64,000 nucleotides of DNA from Haloprofundus halophilus. Its GTDB lineage: Archaea; Halobacteriota; Halobacteria; Halobacteriales; Haloferacaceae. Position numbers and translations under genes: made by a program. Below, one piece after another: positions 1 to 9,052 of this stretch. The notes beneath the pieces are model-generated. The model ran no database searches, was not told the origin of the DNA, and saw only the letters and a list, made by a program, of their open reading frames with translations. The DNA is taken from assembly GCF_003439925.1 (NCBI RefSeq), contig NZ_QQRR01000004.1, positions 1 through 64,000 of the forward strand, given 5' to 3'. How positions within the stretch are numbered: the first letter of the stretch is position 1; every line of letters begins with the position of its first letter.

Positions 1-220
1 GGCTATTAGCAGGTTGTCCCTCGTTTCGCGTGTTGGTCATATACTTACTATCGTAACCCTCTGGCTTATACTTTCTGACTAGCGACTCTGCGATGTCCCT
101 ATCTTAGGACTTAGACGAATTCAAAAGTGGATCTACTGGGGTCCGTGGTAGCTATCAATCACTATGCTCTCACCGGCCAGTGGATCTATAGAGTACTGAA
201 ATGACTGAGTATAGTCTTCC

Positions 221-2698
221 CTATGGCTGAACAGGAACCTCTAACAGTTGCTTCAGAAGACGGATTGCGAGCCGCTTGTTTAGCGTCCGATTCGCATTCC
301 CACATTGCGGCGAGTGAACGCACGATGGACACCCGTCTTCACAGGGACAGCTAGAGAGCATTTCCAACGTGCGCTCAAGCATTGTCTCCAGCTTCCCGAA
401 CGCTTCTCGAGTAAGTCCTACTCCACCTGGATGACCATCGTGGACGAAAATCGTGCTCCATCCAGTGTGTGGATGATACTCGGTCGAGAGCCCACCGACG
501 TCGCGACGAGCACAGAGAATCTCGAGTGGGAACAAAGAGATCAGTGCGTGCTCCAGAGCGTGAATACTCGCGAGAAATCCGTCCTCTTCCTCACTCGCAG
601 CTTTGATGTCCTGCTCGATCTGCGGCGGAATTGTGAAATAGAGCCCACGGGTGCGAATTGTCCGTTCAGGAAGCGGCTCGTCGAAAGCCCGCTCGACGCC
701 GTCCTCATCTGATGGGTGGTCATAGAGCATGTATCCCGTCACTTCTTCGGCGACGGTGAGATCCGCAAATCCAACAGAGACAGTCTCCTGTGAGGCGAGC
801 CCGCCCGTCTTGAGCTCCTCTTCGATAGTAATTCGTTTCTCTGTGAGTGGACGGGTATACCCCATCGTGTTCACTGACTTCAGGAGCACACGGTCAGCAT
901 CGAATTCTGCCTCCGTCACACGATACGACTCCTTTTGATGATGATAGATTGCACCGGGGTGTGCATCACGAAGCGCATCGCCAAACGGCAGTGAGGTAAG
1001 TGTCCTATCACGCAGTCGATCATAAAGTTCGATTTGCCGATCATCGATAGAGCGGATGTCCATCGTGTGTTGCGGGCTGTCCTCTCCCATGTACTTCCAC
1101 CGGGGACCGGTTCGAGAGCTAAATCGCTCTAGTTGGTCCGCGTCATCAAGAGACGCAACAGTCGCCGGATATTCAGTGCCGAAGTAGGTGTCGTCACTGG
1201 TGCGCAGGAACAGCTCTTGAGCCGCACAGCAGACGTGGTCATCTAGTATTTGGGTGTTTGCGGGGTTGACTGCTGCTTGTTCAGGGTCGCCGTCGAACAG
1301 GAGATCCGGATTCGCCATACAGTACTGGTCTAACGGATTCGGGCTTGCTACGAGGACAACGAGACTCGGATTTTCTCCACGTCCTGCCCGCCCAGCGCGC
1401 TGGAATGTGCTCATGCTTGTTCCTGGATGTCCGTCGAGAAGGACGACGTCGAGACTACCGACGTCGATGCCGAGTTCGAGTGCATTCGTACTCCAGACAC
1501 CTCGAATGGATCCATCGCGAAGCCCCGCCTCGATGGTGGTCCGACGTTCGTCCTGGAGTGCTGAGTGGTATGCAGTAACCTGGTCCGCTAGCTCGTGTTC
1601 ACCACGCTTTCGAAGCTTGCTATCGCACCAGTTTGCGTACTGCTCGGTTCCCTGTCTGGCCCGTGTGAAGACGAGCGTCTGATACCCTCGTTGAACAAGA
1701 TCGCAGAACAACCGCACCGTTTCTGGGTGATGGGAACGGCGCTCTCCGCCTATAATCTCGTTGTGGTGGGGTACTTCAACCGGGCTTGATGGTGGTGGAC
1801 TCGCTTCAGAACTGCCTTCTGCATTTGAAGGTGGTCCGTCGGCTGTCGCCGATTCTGTCTCCAGTTCCTCGTCTTCTCTTAGCGGTGGATTCCAGAATAC
1901 CCACTGGCGAGGGCCTGTCGCACTGGTATCGTCGTTGATTAGTGAGAATTGGCTGGGTTGCTGTCCAGTGACTGCTGCTGCGTGTTCGATTGGATTCCCG
2001 ATAGTTGCAGAGCAGCAGATGTACTGGGGAGTAGAATCGTAGTACTCTGCCAAACGCGAGAGACGACGGAAAATTAGTGAGACGTGGCTTCCGAATATCC
2101 CTCGGAACTCGTGTACTTCGTCGACGACGACCGTCTCGAGCTGTTGGAAGAGCCACTTCCAGTGTTTTGGTGATTTCGAATATGGGAGCAAACTTTTATG
2201 GATCATATCGGGGGTGGTCAAGAGAACATCTGGTTGGCGGGCCCAGACTTCGCGTTTCTCGGAGTCCGTCAGTAGTCCTGTATATGTCGCAACGTCGACG
2301 CTCCGACTCCCCTCAAGACCTGCAGCAATCTTGGAAATAGTATCTCTTTGATCGTTAATCAGAGCGTTCATCGGTGCGATATAGAGCGTCTTACCGTGGT
2401 GATCAAGAGCGCGCTCGAGTGCTGGCACCGTATAGGCGAGACTCTTGCCGCTAGCCGTCGGAGTAGCGAGTACGACATTGTCTCCGTCTCGGACGACTTC
2501 GATTGCGTCCGCTTGGTGTTGGAAGAGTTCGTTGATATCGTGACGAGAGAGTGCGCTCGCTAACCGGTGATCAAGATCGATTGGTGAGGTTTCGGCCGAG
2601 GCCCCTGGCGTTCGCTCCTGATGGGTGATTTGCCCCTCGTAGTAGGGCCGGTTTCTAAGCCACTCGATTGTCTTCTCCACGGACGATTCTCGATTCAC
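221..2698 (-). CDS. DEAD/DEAH-box helicase with DUF1998-type C-terminal domain (MrfA/YprA-like)
   Basis: Superfamily 2 helicase of 825 residues. Walker A ATPTASGKS is at about residues 78-86, the DEVH box at 193-196, and a motif VI QRAGRAGRGE lies in the second RecA lobe. The last 45 residues carry four closely spaced cysteines (CPC..GCPSC....QC), the metal-binding signature of DUF1998/MrfA-type helicases that act on damaged or branched DNA. It starts 33 nt after the stop of the JAB-E1 gene and is very probably the last gene of the ubiquitin-like operon. In bacteria DUF1998 helicases occur in DISARM and other defence islands, so a defence role is an inference from context. The length is normal for the family and the frame is intact. 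Confidence 0.85.
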   Translation of the reverse strand: MNRESSVEKTIEWLRNRPYYEGQITHQERTPGASAETSPIDLDHRLASALSRHDINELFQHQADAIEVVRDGDNVVLATPTASGKSLAYTVPALERALDHHGKTLYIAPMNALINDQRDTISKIAAGLEGSRSVDVATYTGLLTDSEKREVWARQPDVLLTTPDMIHKSLLPYSKSPKHWKWLFQQLETVVVDEVHEFRGIFGSHVSLIFRRLSRLAEYYDSTPQYICCSATIGNPIEHAAAVTGQQPSQFSLINDDTSATGPRQWVFWNPPLREDEELETESATADGPPSNAEGSSEASPPPSSPVEVPHHNEIIGGERRSHHPETVRLFCDLVQRGYQTLVFTRARQGTEQYANWCDSKLRKRGEHELADQVTAYHSALQDERRTTIEAGLRDGSIRGVWSTNALELGIDVGSLDVVLLDGHPGTSMSTFQRAGRAGRGENPSLVVLVASPNPLDQYCMANPDLLFDGDPEQAAVNPANTQILDDHVCCAAQELFLRTSDDTYFGTEYPATVASLDDADQLERFSSRTGPRWKYMGEDSPQHTMDIRSIDDRQIELYDRLRDRTLTSLPFGDALRDAHPGAIYHHQKESYRVTEAEFDADRVLLKSVNTMGYTRPLTEKRITIEEELKTGGLASQETVSVGFADLTVAEEVTGYMLYDHPSDEDGVERAFDEPLPERTIRTRGLYFTIPPQIEQDIKAASEEEDGFLASIHALEHALISLFPLEILCARRDVGGLSTEYHPHTGWSTIFVHDGHPGGVGLTREAFGKLETMLERTLEMLSSCPCEDGCPSCVHSPQCGNANRTLNKRLAIRLLKQLLEVPVQP

Positions 2699-2731
2699 GT
2701 GATCGTGTGTTGTGATTGTCTATTTTTCGCT

Positions 2732-4498
2732 CTACTGAGACGATTCCTTCGAGCTTCGGTTCACGAGACGAGCGACATACGCAGTAATGCGCTGAAAGAC
2801 GCCCCTCTCTGTTTGCTCTTCAGCATCCGGTTCGGCGGTCTCTCGTTGCTGATCGCCCTCTCTGTGTTCTTCAAGGACCTTCCGGAATGTCGGATCGGGC
2901 TCAGTCGGCAACTCGTAGTGGTCACCCCGTGCGAGTGCTTCTTTCCGGGCGCAGTCCTCCTTGCACGAGATCCGTTTTTCATTATTGCTATCTTCTTGCC
3001 AGTCAACCGTACCAAAGAGAGCATCGTACTCCTGACTGCCAACGAGAGCTTGTGAGGTGATTCCGACTGCAAGCGCTTGGAAACGAAGGGCCAAGAGTGA
3101 TGCCACGAGCCCGTTGTTCGTGGCCACGGAGGGCGCCCGCTCATCACCTTCGCCATCATCTGCCAGCTCTTCACCGTCATCCAGGCCTTGGACGTATCCC
3201 GCTCCACGGGCGGCATCTGGCTCTCTGTCGTGAATTACGCCCTCTTCCTCATCTCCGTGGAACCAGTGGCCAGTACACTCGAGACAGGGATGTCCTGGTC
3301 CCGTAGCGGAGACAAGCGATCCAGACCCGATGTCGAGTTCATCTTTTTCGTCATTCGGGATGAGCTCAGTACCCCCGTCGAGAACAGGAATGAGGTGGGC
3401 ATGTGAGACCTCGTCAAGGAGGAATCGAACCCAGTGCGTGTCAGCGGCGTTGATGATGACATCGCAGTCGAGCAGTTGTGGAAGGCAAGCGTGCTCCTCG
3501 TCTTCCTCGACTACGCTTCCGTACTCTGCCTGTGCGGCGAACCGCGGGTTCGTCGCCGACCGCTCCGCGACTTTCTTTGCCACCTCGACTTTCGGCTTAC
3601 CGACATCATCAGCTGTAGCGCCGTAAGACCGATTGAGGTTCGCACGTTCGAGGTAGTCAAAGTCGACGAAGACCGTTTCTTCAACGCCGAGACGCGCTAA
3701 CTGTTCGGCGAGGAGCGAACCGACGCCGCCGAGACCTACGACTCCAACGCGGAAGCCAGCAAGCGTCTGTTGACCGCGTTCCCCCCAGAGCTCTACCGTA
3801 GAATCCTGAGCTTCTGAGTCGATCGCTCCGCCCGTACCAGCCGGCCCAGCAGCATCCCTGATCGTTGGGAGCTTTTTGATTCGTTCACCTACAACTCGGA
3901 CCGCTGTTGCGTGCGTGAACTCACCTGTTTCCTCTCCGGTACAGCTTGCCCCTTCAGCCTTTGATGAGTTCGGGTAGACGAACTCATACGCCCGAACCGA
4001 CCATTCGCGTTGGCCAGTCTCGGCGTTAGGACGATCTGTCACGATACCCGCTGCGAGCGGGACCTCCGAGCCGAGATTCAGACCGATGTCGTACAGTTCT
4101 TCTTTGTCAGCTATTTTGTCGGGGCCAGACGGAGTCGCACCGCTTCCCGGATGGGTGTGGATGAAGATCAGACCCGCTCCTGCCACTTCTGCAGCCTCGT
4201 TGATTGCTCGCAGCGTATAGTCTGGGTGGAACTTTAGCTGGCCGTCGAAGTAGACGTCTCCCGGGCCCGGTTCGACGACCTTCTGTAACAGGTACGTCGT
4301 CCTTCTGTCTCCTGTGCTCGGGGTGATGATTCCGATCGCTCCTCGCTCGGGTAAACCATGCAGATGGTGACCTTCTGGCGGCTTCAGGAATCCATCAAGT
4401 GTCTCCCATGTCTCTTCACTGAGCGCAAACTGGAATTCTGCCGCCTGACTGGGTGGCGACTTCTCACCGGCTGCACGGGCACGGTACGCTCCTGTCAT
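2732..4498 (-). CDS. JAB/JAMM peptidase fused to E1-like (ThiF) adenylyltransferase
   Basis: Two enzymes in one 588-residue chain. The N-terminal JAB domain has Glu51 and the full zinc motif HTHPGSGATPSGPD (His114, His116, Ser124, Asp127), as in deubiquitinases that trim or release ubiquitin-like tails. The C-terminal E1/ThiF domain has the nucleotide loop GLGGVG (255-260), the DFDYLERANLNR strand (about 279-290) and a conserved Lys near 303. Two CxxC-type pairs (CLEC, then CKEDC near the end) probably bind structural zinc. The gene starts one nucleotide after the E2-like stop, so expression is coupled. Fused JAB-E1 proteins encoded with a Ubl and an E2-like protein are known from prokaryotic ubiquitin-like operons. 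The target of modification cannot be told from sequence. Confidence 0.88.
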   Translation of the reverse strand: MTGAYRARAAGEKSPPSQAAEFQFALSEETWETLDGFLKPPEGHHLHGLPERGAIGIITPSTGDRRTTYLLQKVVEPGPGDVYFDGQLKFHPDYTLRAINEAAEVAGAGLIFIHTHPGSGATPSGPDKIADKEELYDIGLNLGSEVPLAAGIVTDRPNAETGQREWSVRAYEFVYPNSSKAEGASCTGEETGEFTHATAVRVVGERIKKLPTIRDAAGPAGTGGAIDSEAQDSTVELWGERGQQTLAGFRVGVVGLGGVGSLLAEQLARLGVEETVFVDFDYLERANLNRSYGATADDVGKPKVEVAKKVAERSATNPRFAAQAEYGSVVEEDEEHACLPQLLDCDVIINAADTHWVRFLLDEVSHAHLIPVLDGGTELIPNDEKDELDIGSGSLVSATGPGHPCLECTGHWFHGDEEEGVIHDREPDAARGAGYVQGLDDGEELADDGEGDERAPSVATNNGLVASLLALRFQALAVGITSQALVGSQEYDALFGTVDWQEDSNNEKRISCKEDCARKEALARGDHYELPTEPDPTFRKVLEEHREGDQQRETAEPDAEEQTERGVFQRITAYVARLVNRSSKESSQ

Positions 4499-4499
4499 G

Positions 4500-4991
4500 C
4501 TATCCCGTTTCGAAGCCTGCGTCGATTACTTCGATTGCACGCACAGCGTGCTCCGGCTTTTCTGGCTTAAAATTCAGGTGTGACCACCGCAGGCTGAAGG
4601 TAATTCCCTGATCGACTCCCAAGTCGTTCTGAAGATACTTGTCTTGGTCACGACGGGCCGGATTGTTGTCTTCCCATCCCTCCCGATCGGCACGTTCGAC
4701 TGGCGGGACAGTCACAACCCAGTGAGGATCGCTGTTGACGAAATTCTCAGGGAGGAAAATGTACACCTCCGCTTGCTCTGGTGTGTAGGGGTGTTGATAC
4801 ACAGTGAAGTCGAACTCACCAAGCCAGACTGCGATTTCCCCGTCGTGTCTTCCAACCGGGATTGCTGGTGTGTGTCTTTCTCGGAGGGCCGAAAGCGCCT
4901 TCTGAAACGAAGGTTTCAGATTCTCTTCTGCGAGCCTGGCTGGCGGGGAAGGCCCATCCATCTCGCCCGTAGACGTTTCGCCTTCACTCAC
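4500..4991 (-). CDS. E2-fold protein, prokaryotic E2 family E type, cysteine-free
   Basis: A 163-residue protein whose core resembles prokaryotic E2 family E (Prok-E2_E): a YIFLPENF strand and loop, a central VTVPP segment, then a WSHLNFKPEKPEHAVRAIEV helix region. It contains no cysteine at all, so it cannot form the classical E2 thioester; the family is known to lack the canonical Cys. Its ATG overlaps the stop of the upstream Ubl gene by 4 nt, and its stop lies 1 nt before the JAB-E1 start, which shows a coupled operon. A role in handling the activated Ubl, or as a scaffold for E1, is inferred from gene order. Family assignment rests on motif pattern and context. Confidence 0.72.
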   Translation of the reverse strand: MSEGETSTGEMDGPSPPARLAEENLKPSFQKALSALRERHTPAIPVGRHDGEIAVWLGEFDFTVYQHPYTPEQAEVYIFLPENFVNSDPHWVVTVPPVERADREGWEDNNPARRDQDKYLQNDLGVDQGITFSLRWSHLNFKPEKPEHAVRAIEVIDAGFETG

Positions 4992-5260
4992 GACCGACCG
5001 CTCCCCTTCGGGACAATTCGGAAGAACTTCCGATTATCGTCACTGAGGTCGACGGTGTCGGAGTCCTCGAACTGAGTGTCCTTGGGCTTGTTCTTTCCTT
5101 CCAGAGCGTAGAGCCACTTCTGGTCGGTCTTATCCTCGTCTGTTCCTGCGTCGATCATAATCGTCTCTGCGGTCTGAACGGGGTCGTCGAACCGAATCGT
5201 CGTATTCCCGATGTGGATCGGGTACGTCCGGTTCTCCTTCCCTTGGTCTTCAGCTCCCAT
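4988..5260 (-). CDS. Ubiquitin-like protein (multi-ubiquitin/Ubl domain), single copy
   Basis: A 90-residue protein with a beta-grasp pattern: YPIHIGNTTIRFDDP, a helix, WLYALEGKN, then VDLSDDNRKFFRIVPKG. This matches the Multi_ubiq-type Ubl domains found beside E2-E and JAB-E1 genes. The tail is KGSGRS rather than a bare GG, so trimming by the JAB domain before or after activation is plausible but unproven. The start at 5260 is preferred over an upstream in-frame ATG at 5317 because a TATA box (5284-5293) sits about 28 nt upstream, as for haloarchaeal leaderless mRNAs. It is the first gene of the Ubl/E2/JAB-E1/helicase operon. It has no cysteine. Confidence 0.7.
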   Translation of the reverse strand: MGAEDQGKENRTYPIHIGNTTIRFDDPVQTAETIMIDAGTDEDKTDQKWLYALEGKNKPKDTQFEDSDTVDLSDDNRKFFRIVPKGSGRS

Positions 5261-5283
5261 ACCACTACATCTATTCTGGGATG

Positions 5284-5293
5284 ACTTATATCT
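5284..5293 (-). promoter_or_regulatory. TATA box of the ubiquitin-like operon
   Basis: On the minus strand AGATATAAGT lies centred about 28 nt before the ATG at 5260. This is the standard archaeal spacing for a leaderless transcript and it decides the Ubl start. Confidence 0.55.
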
Positions 5294-5501
5294 TGCCACT
5301 AGCAACATTCGAAACACGCTAAATCGGAAATTGCACCTCTACGTTGGGGGATGCTATGTGTGTAGATCAATCGGATTTGACTCCCCAGTGTACGAAATCC
5401 GCCAGCCCGAGGGCCAAACGACAATCTAAGGAGTGTATTCAGCAGTGTTGAGTCCCACGAGAAGCTCGCATCGCGTCCGCCGATCTATGCAAATTCCCTA
5501 G

Positions 5502-7649
5502 TTACCGCTTCAGAAGGCTACGAGCGCGTGAGAGGAATCCTTCTCGCGGATCGCCGGTAGTCGTCTCCCCAAGCCAGTCGAAGAACTCGTCCGGCGTCTT
5601 GATGATCAAATCGAGCCCCCGCTTTTCAATTCGAACCGTCATCGGAGGGTCGCGCTTGTACTCGTGGAGTTCGAAGTTCATCGACTCCGGGAAGGTTACC
5701 TGTAGAGTATCACTGTCTTTCGCAATTTCGACGTCCTCTCGGTCGATGAGGTTTCGCCAGCGCTCTCTGCCAGTGTCATAAGCTTGCTCAGCCGGTTCGG
5801 TTGGGAAGTAGTCTGGCAGTGGACGGTCGGCATGCTCATAGAGGTCCTGCATGGCCGCCCTCACTTCCCGAAGTGCGTCAGAGTCAGTTCCCAGCTCGAG
5901 ATCGCGGTTGAGATACTCGTACCCAAACCACTGGAAAATCGGGTTCTCCGTGTCGATTAGACGGTTTACTTCAGCTTCCCCCTGATGTGAGGTCATGAAA
6001 TTCACGTCGAATCGGAGGATCTTAGCACGGTTACGGAACCACTCTCCAGGGCGCTTATCGTTCGAGATGAAGGCGAACATCGGATAGGCCGTTTCGCCGG
6101 TCCATCCACTCCAATAGTTTCGAAGGGTATCCAGCGAGTTCACCTTCTGCTTGGTGATGTCGTCGACGACGACGGGGAACGACGTGTGTGCTGAACGCAG
6201 ATTCCGGACTTTTCGCTTCCCAATTTCGTCTGCGTCGACGGGTGCTTCGACACGGTTTCCACTGATCAGAGACAGGGCAAATCGACAGAATGTCCCTTTT
6301 CCTCCGTTTGACTCGCCAAAGACGTAGAGGTACGGGAGAGCCTTGTCGAGGTTAATCCCGTGCTCACGGTAGAACGCGGCCTGTCGATTGGCGAATGGGG
6401 CCCAGAAGAACCAGAATAGTGCTTCGTACATGTGGGCTTTGACCGCTGTTGGGTTGTTGGAATTCCCATAGTTGTCCACCGTCGCAAAGTAGTCCTCAAT
6501 CTCGGCCAGCGCTTCGTCGACACGCTCTGGATTAGACGGAGGCTGCGTGACACGATAGACCGTGCCGTCGTAATGGAACTTCAGCTCATCCTTGGACTCG
6601 TTCAGGTGCATTGTCGGGACATCGAACACCTGTTGCGCATACCGCTGGAACGCATCTGGGGTCGTCGTCAACGTATCATTCGACACTGTCGCATCGAAGT
6701 CAGTCATCTGCGACAACGTATCAACTGTCGACTCTTCGTACCCGCGTAGAGACAAGGTGATGCGGTCCTGTGGCGCATCTTCCAAATCTGGATCATTCTC
6801 GACAGATTCGTCTTCTGTATCGAGCTCTGGCTCCTCTGACTCCTGCTCTGCGACGGTATCCGCGCCTCCATCGAGCGCGAGATCCACCGCCTCAACTTCT
6901 GCATCGATATGGTCCGCGAGACGACCGTGAACCTCCCCTAGTTCGTCTTGTGTACCCACACGCCCTTCGGTGTACAGTTTGATTACTTCTTCTCGGTCAT
7001 CGTCCGAGAGTTCGAGTTGTTCGGAGAGATCCTCCAGGAAGGGTCCACCACTGTTGTACGAGTCCCGGTGATCGCGATAAAGCTCCTCAAACTCCCCGTA
7101 GAGCTCACTGTCCGTCTTCGTATCGTAGACGACGCCCATGTTCGTCTGATTCGACCATGCATTTCGAGAGAGATTCGGGGAGCCAACGATGACCTTCGCC
7201 GGTGTACCGTCATCGGTGTCCTCGGGTTCGGTTTCAACCGGAGCCTCTCCGCCAAGGGTCATCTGATCTTCATCGCCGTCCTCATCCGCTTCTTCTAAGA
7301 CAGAGTCGTTGTACTCGACGAGATACAGCTTAGAGTGAACTTCCTTGTTCTCACAGAGGTAGATTACGAGCTTGTCTTCACTCCTGAGCTGTTCAAGCCG
7401 ATCTGCGAGGTCGGGTTTGTCGATGAGGCGCTCGCGGTAGTCGGAGACGTCCCCGACGACCACCTCTAAGGACTCCAAGTCGTCGAGGTCTTCGAAGAGA
7501 TCCAGAATAAACTCGGGAGAGTCACAGTAGGTGACGACACGCATTCGTTTTGCGCCATCGAATACGTCGGAGAATGACCGCCAGCTCTTAAAAATCTCGA
7601 CGTGGCTGTGATCACTGCTTCCGGTATCGAGTGGAACGTCGAACTTCAT
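5502..7649 (-). CDS. PLD-like nuclease domain fused to P-loop (primase-helicase-like) ATPase
   Basis: A 715-residue fusion. Residues 1-200 form a phospholipase-D-like domain with His105-Ser-Lys107 and a downstream GSPNLSRNAWSN motif (about 156-167), the HKD arrangement used for phosphodiester chemistry; only one HKD is seen, so a dimer would be expected. A very acidic linker (about 260-295) follows. Residues 400-560 hold a P-loop GESNGGKGT (445-453) and a hydrophobic-acidic VVVDDI strand (493-498), reminiscent of superfamily 3 or phage primase-helicase ATPases. The C-terminus has no recognised domain. It is encoded upstream of the Ubl operon on the same strand, separated by about 240 bp with the Ubl promoter in the gap. 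PLD-like proteins occur in DISARM and Dpd systems, but this fusion is unfamiliar to me. Confidence 0.68.
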   Translation of the reverse strand: MKFDVPLDTGSSDHSHVEIFKSWRSFSDVFDGAKRMRVVTYCDSPEFILDLFEDLDDLESLEVVVGDVSDYRERLIDKPDLADRLEQLRSEDKLVIYLCENKEVHSKLYLVEYNDSVLEEADEDGDEDQMTLGGEAPVETEPEDTDDGTPAKVIVGSPNLSRNAWSNQTNMGVVYDTKTDSELYGEFEELYRDHRDSYNSGGPFLEDLSEQLELSDDDREEVIKLYTEGRVGTQDELGEVHGRLADHIDAEVEAVDLALDGGADTVAEQESEEPELDTEDESVENDPDLEDAPQDRITLSLRGYEESTVDTLSQMTDFDATVSNDTLTTTPDAFQRYAQQVFDVPTMHLNESKDELKFHYDGTVYRVTQPPSNPERVDEALAEIEDYFATVDNYGNSNNPTAVKAHMYEALFWFFWAPFANRQAAFYREHGINLDKALPYLYVFGESNGGKGTFCRFALSLISGNRVEAPVDADEIGKRKVRNLRSAHTSFPVVVDDITKQKVNSLDTLRNYWSGWTGETAYPMFAFISNDKRPGEWFRNRAKILRFDVNFMTSHQGEAEVNRLIDTENPIFQWFGYEYLNRDLELGTDSDALREVRAAMQDLYEHADRPLPDYFPTEPAEQAYDTGRERWRNLIDREDVEIAKDSDTLQVTFPESMNFELHEYKRDPPMTVRIEKRGLDLIIKTPDEFFDWLGETTTGDPREGFLSRARSLLKR

Positions 7650-7896
7650 TGGATTCGAAATTGGTCCTTCATCATTTAGGTGTAATCCGGCCGAGGTTCG
7701 TTAGGGCCACTTTCCGTACGACAATTTGTAGGTTCGATCCATCTAGCTGTAATCCCGGCTCGTTTGTCGGATGAATGCCGACTCGTGTGTTCATATGCCA
7801 TCCTCTTTGAGGCCACCAATACTCTGTCAGGAAATAAGCGTTCCGACTAGAATCATCCCAAACACAGTATTATGGAAATACTGCCATCAAAAAGTA

Positions 7897-7905
7897 GTTA
7901 TACTT
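7897..7905 (+). promoter_or_regulatory. TATA box of the OB/exonuclease gene
   Basis: GTTATACTT lies about 24 nt before the ATG at 7925 and fits an archaeal promoter for a leaderless mRNA. It lies in the 275-bp gap divergent from the PLD/ATPase gene. Confidence 0.45.
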
Positions 7906-7924
7906 CTAGTCTGGTGGGACTATT

Positions 7925-9052
7925 ATGGCAACAGACACCCTGACCGCGAGTAATCTCGTCGCGGCGGAACGAGATGGCGAATACGGTCTTACAGTCCCGT
8001 TGCGGATCGACAAGGTCGAACGAACCCCAGACCACGACTGGTGGGCGCAGCTTGTCCACTGTTCAGATGTGCTGGGGACGCACGTGAAGCTCACAGTTTT
8101 CGACGATGACGACTGCGATCTCGTTGACTACTCCTTTCAAGAAGGGACCTGGTATGAGTTCGACGACGTCAACCCAGACGTGTACCAGGGAACCATCGGT
8201 ATCAAAGCGAAGTGGGATCGGCAGGTCCGCCAGCTCTCTGGCCGCCCAGAGATGCCGCCTTCAGATACGACTGATATTGTGCGTCGACTCGGTGCAGCCG
8301 ATGCCATTGCAGCACTCGACATCGAGACGATTACGACTGTTTCTGAGCGAGAACTCGAACCACCGAACCCAGACCATCAGGAACTACTCTGTACCGGCGT
8401 TGGATACCGAGGCAGTCCGAGCGAGGAGATTGAGGCTGAGGTCCTCTTCCGTGAAGACGAGACGGCTTCTGCAGAACTCGACGCTATTGAGGCGGTTGTG
8501 AACTGGATCGATGCGAGGGATGTCGATGTTCTCATCACCTTCGGGGGCGCGTGGTTCGACCTCCCAGTCTTGGTGGGTCGTGCGGAACGGGCCGCTGCGG
8601 AAATCGGTGAGCCTGGACGAGCAGAGAATGTACGTACAGCACTCGAGTCGTACTACCATGCCGATCTTTCGTCGGCAAAGAATCGGGTGCTTGGGGAGGG
8701 TTCACTCGAGGATATGGCTGAACATGTTGGATCGCCCGCACCGAAGACGCTCTGGACGGATTACGAAACTGGGCTTGAACCGCAGACGTGGCGCGAGAGC
8801 CAGTGGGAGATCATGCGAGAGGAAGACCGCGACCCTCCGTCTGGCGATCTTGCGGATCCCACCGTATTCAACAGCGACGTTCCGTACTTCGGCGAGGCGT
8901 GGCTAACGGCTAGCGCAGCAGGAGAGGACAACCGAGCCTCGAACCTGTATGCGTGTCTCGAAACCTATACGCTCGCAGACATCCATCCCTTGTTCGCTAT
9001 AGCTGACGATGAGCGGTCGACCGGTCAACCGTCATTCCCGATGACCTACTAG
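7925..9052 (+). CDS. OB-fold plus PolB/DnaQ-type 3'-5' exonuclease
   Basis: A 375-residue protein. The first 110 residues look like an OB-type nucleic-acid-binding domain (alternating strands, WAQLVHCSD.., GTHVKLTVFDDD). Residues 125-355 form an RNase H-like exonuclease: ExoI ALDIET (Asp132, Glu134), ExoII FGGAWFDLP (Asp212), ExoIII YTLAD (Asp352), as in the proofreading domain of archaeal family B polymerases but without a polymerase. The product would trim 3' ends of DNA. It is the only plus-strand gene of the island, and its stop overlaps the stop of the convergent UvrD gene. The start is supported by a TATA box 24 nt upstream. Confidence 0.72.
   Translation: MATDTLTASNLVAAERDGEYGLTVPLRIDKVERTPDHDWWAQLVHCSDVLGTHVKLTVFDDDDCDLVDYSFQEGTWYEFDDVNPDVYQGTIGIKAKWDRQVRQLSGRPEMPPSDTTDIVRRLGAADAIAALDIETITTVSERELEPPNPDHQELLCTGVGYRGSPSEEIEAEVLFREDETASAELDAIEAVVNWIDARDVDVLITFGGAWFDLPVLVGRAERAAAEIGEPGRAENVRTALESYYHADLSSAKNRVLGEGSLEDMAEHVGSPAPKTLWTDYETGLEPQTWRESQWEIMREEDRDPPSGDLADPTVFNSDVPYFGEAWLTASAAGEDNRASNLYACLETYTLADIHPLFAIADDERSTGQPSFPMTY

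Noticed and set aside
305-712. Plus-strand open frames inside the helicase gene (and similar frames opposite other long genes)
   Set aside because: They are antisense shadows of genes with clear domains; their translations are Arg/Ser/Pro-rich and show no motif.
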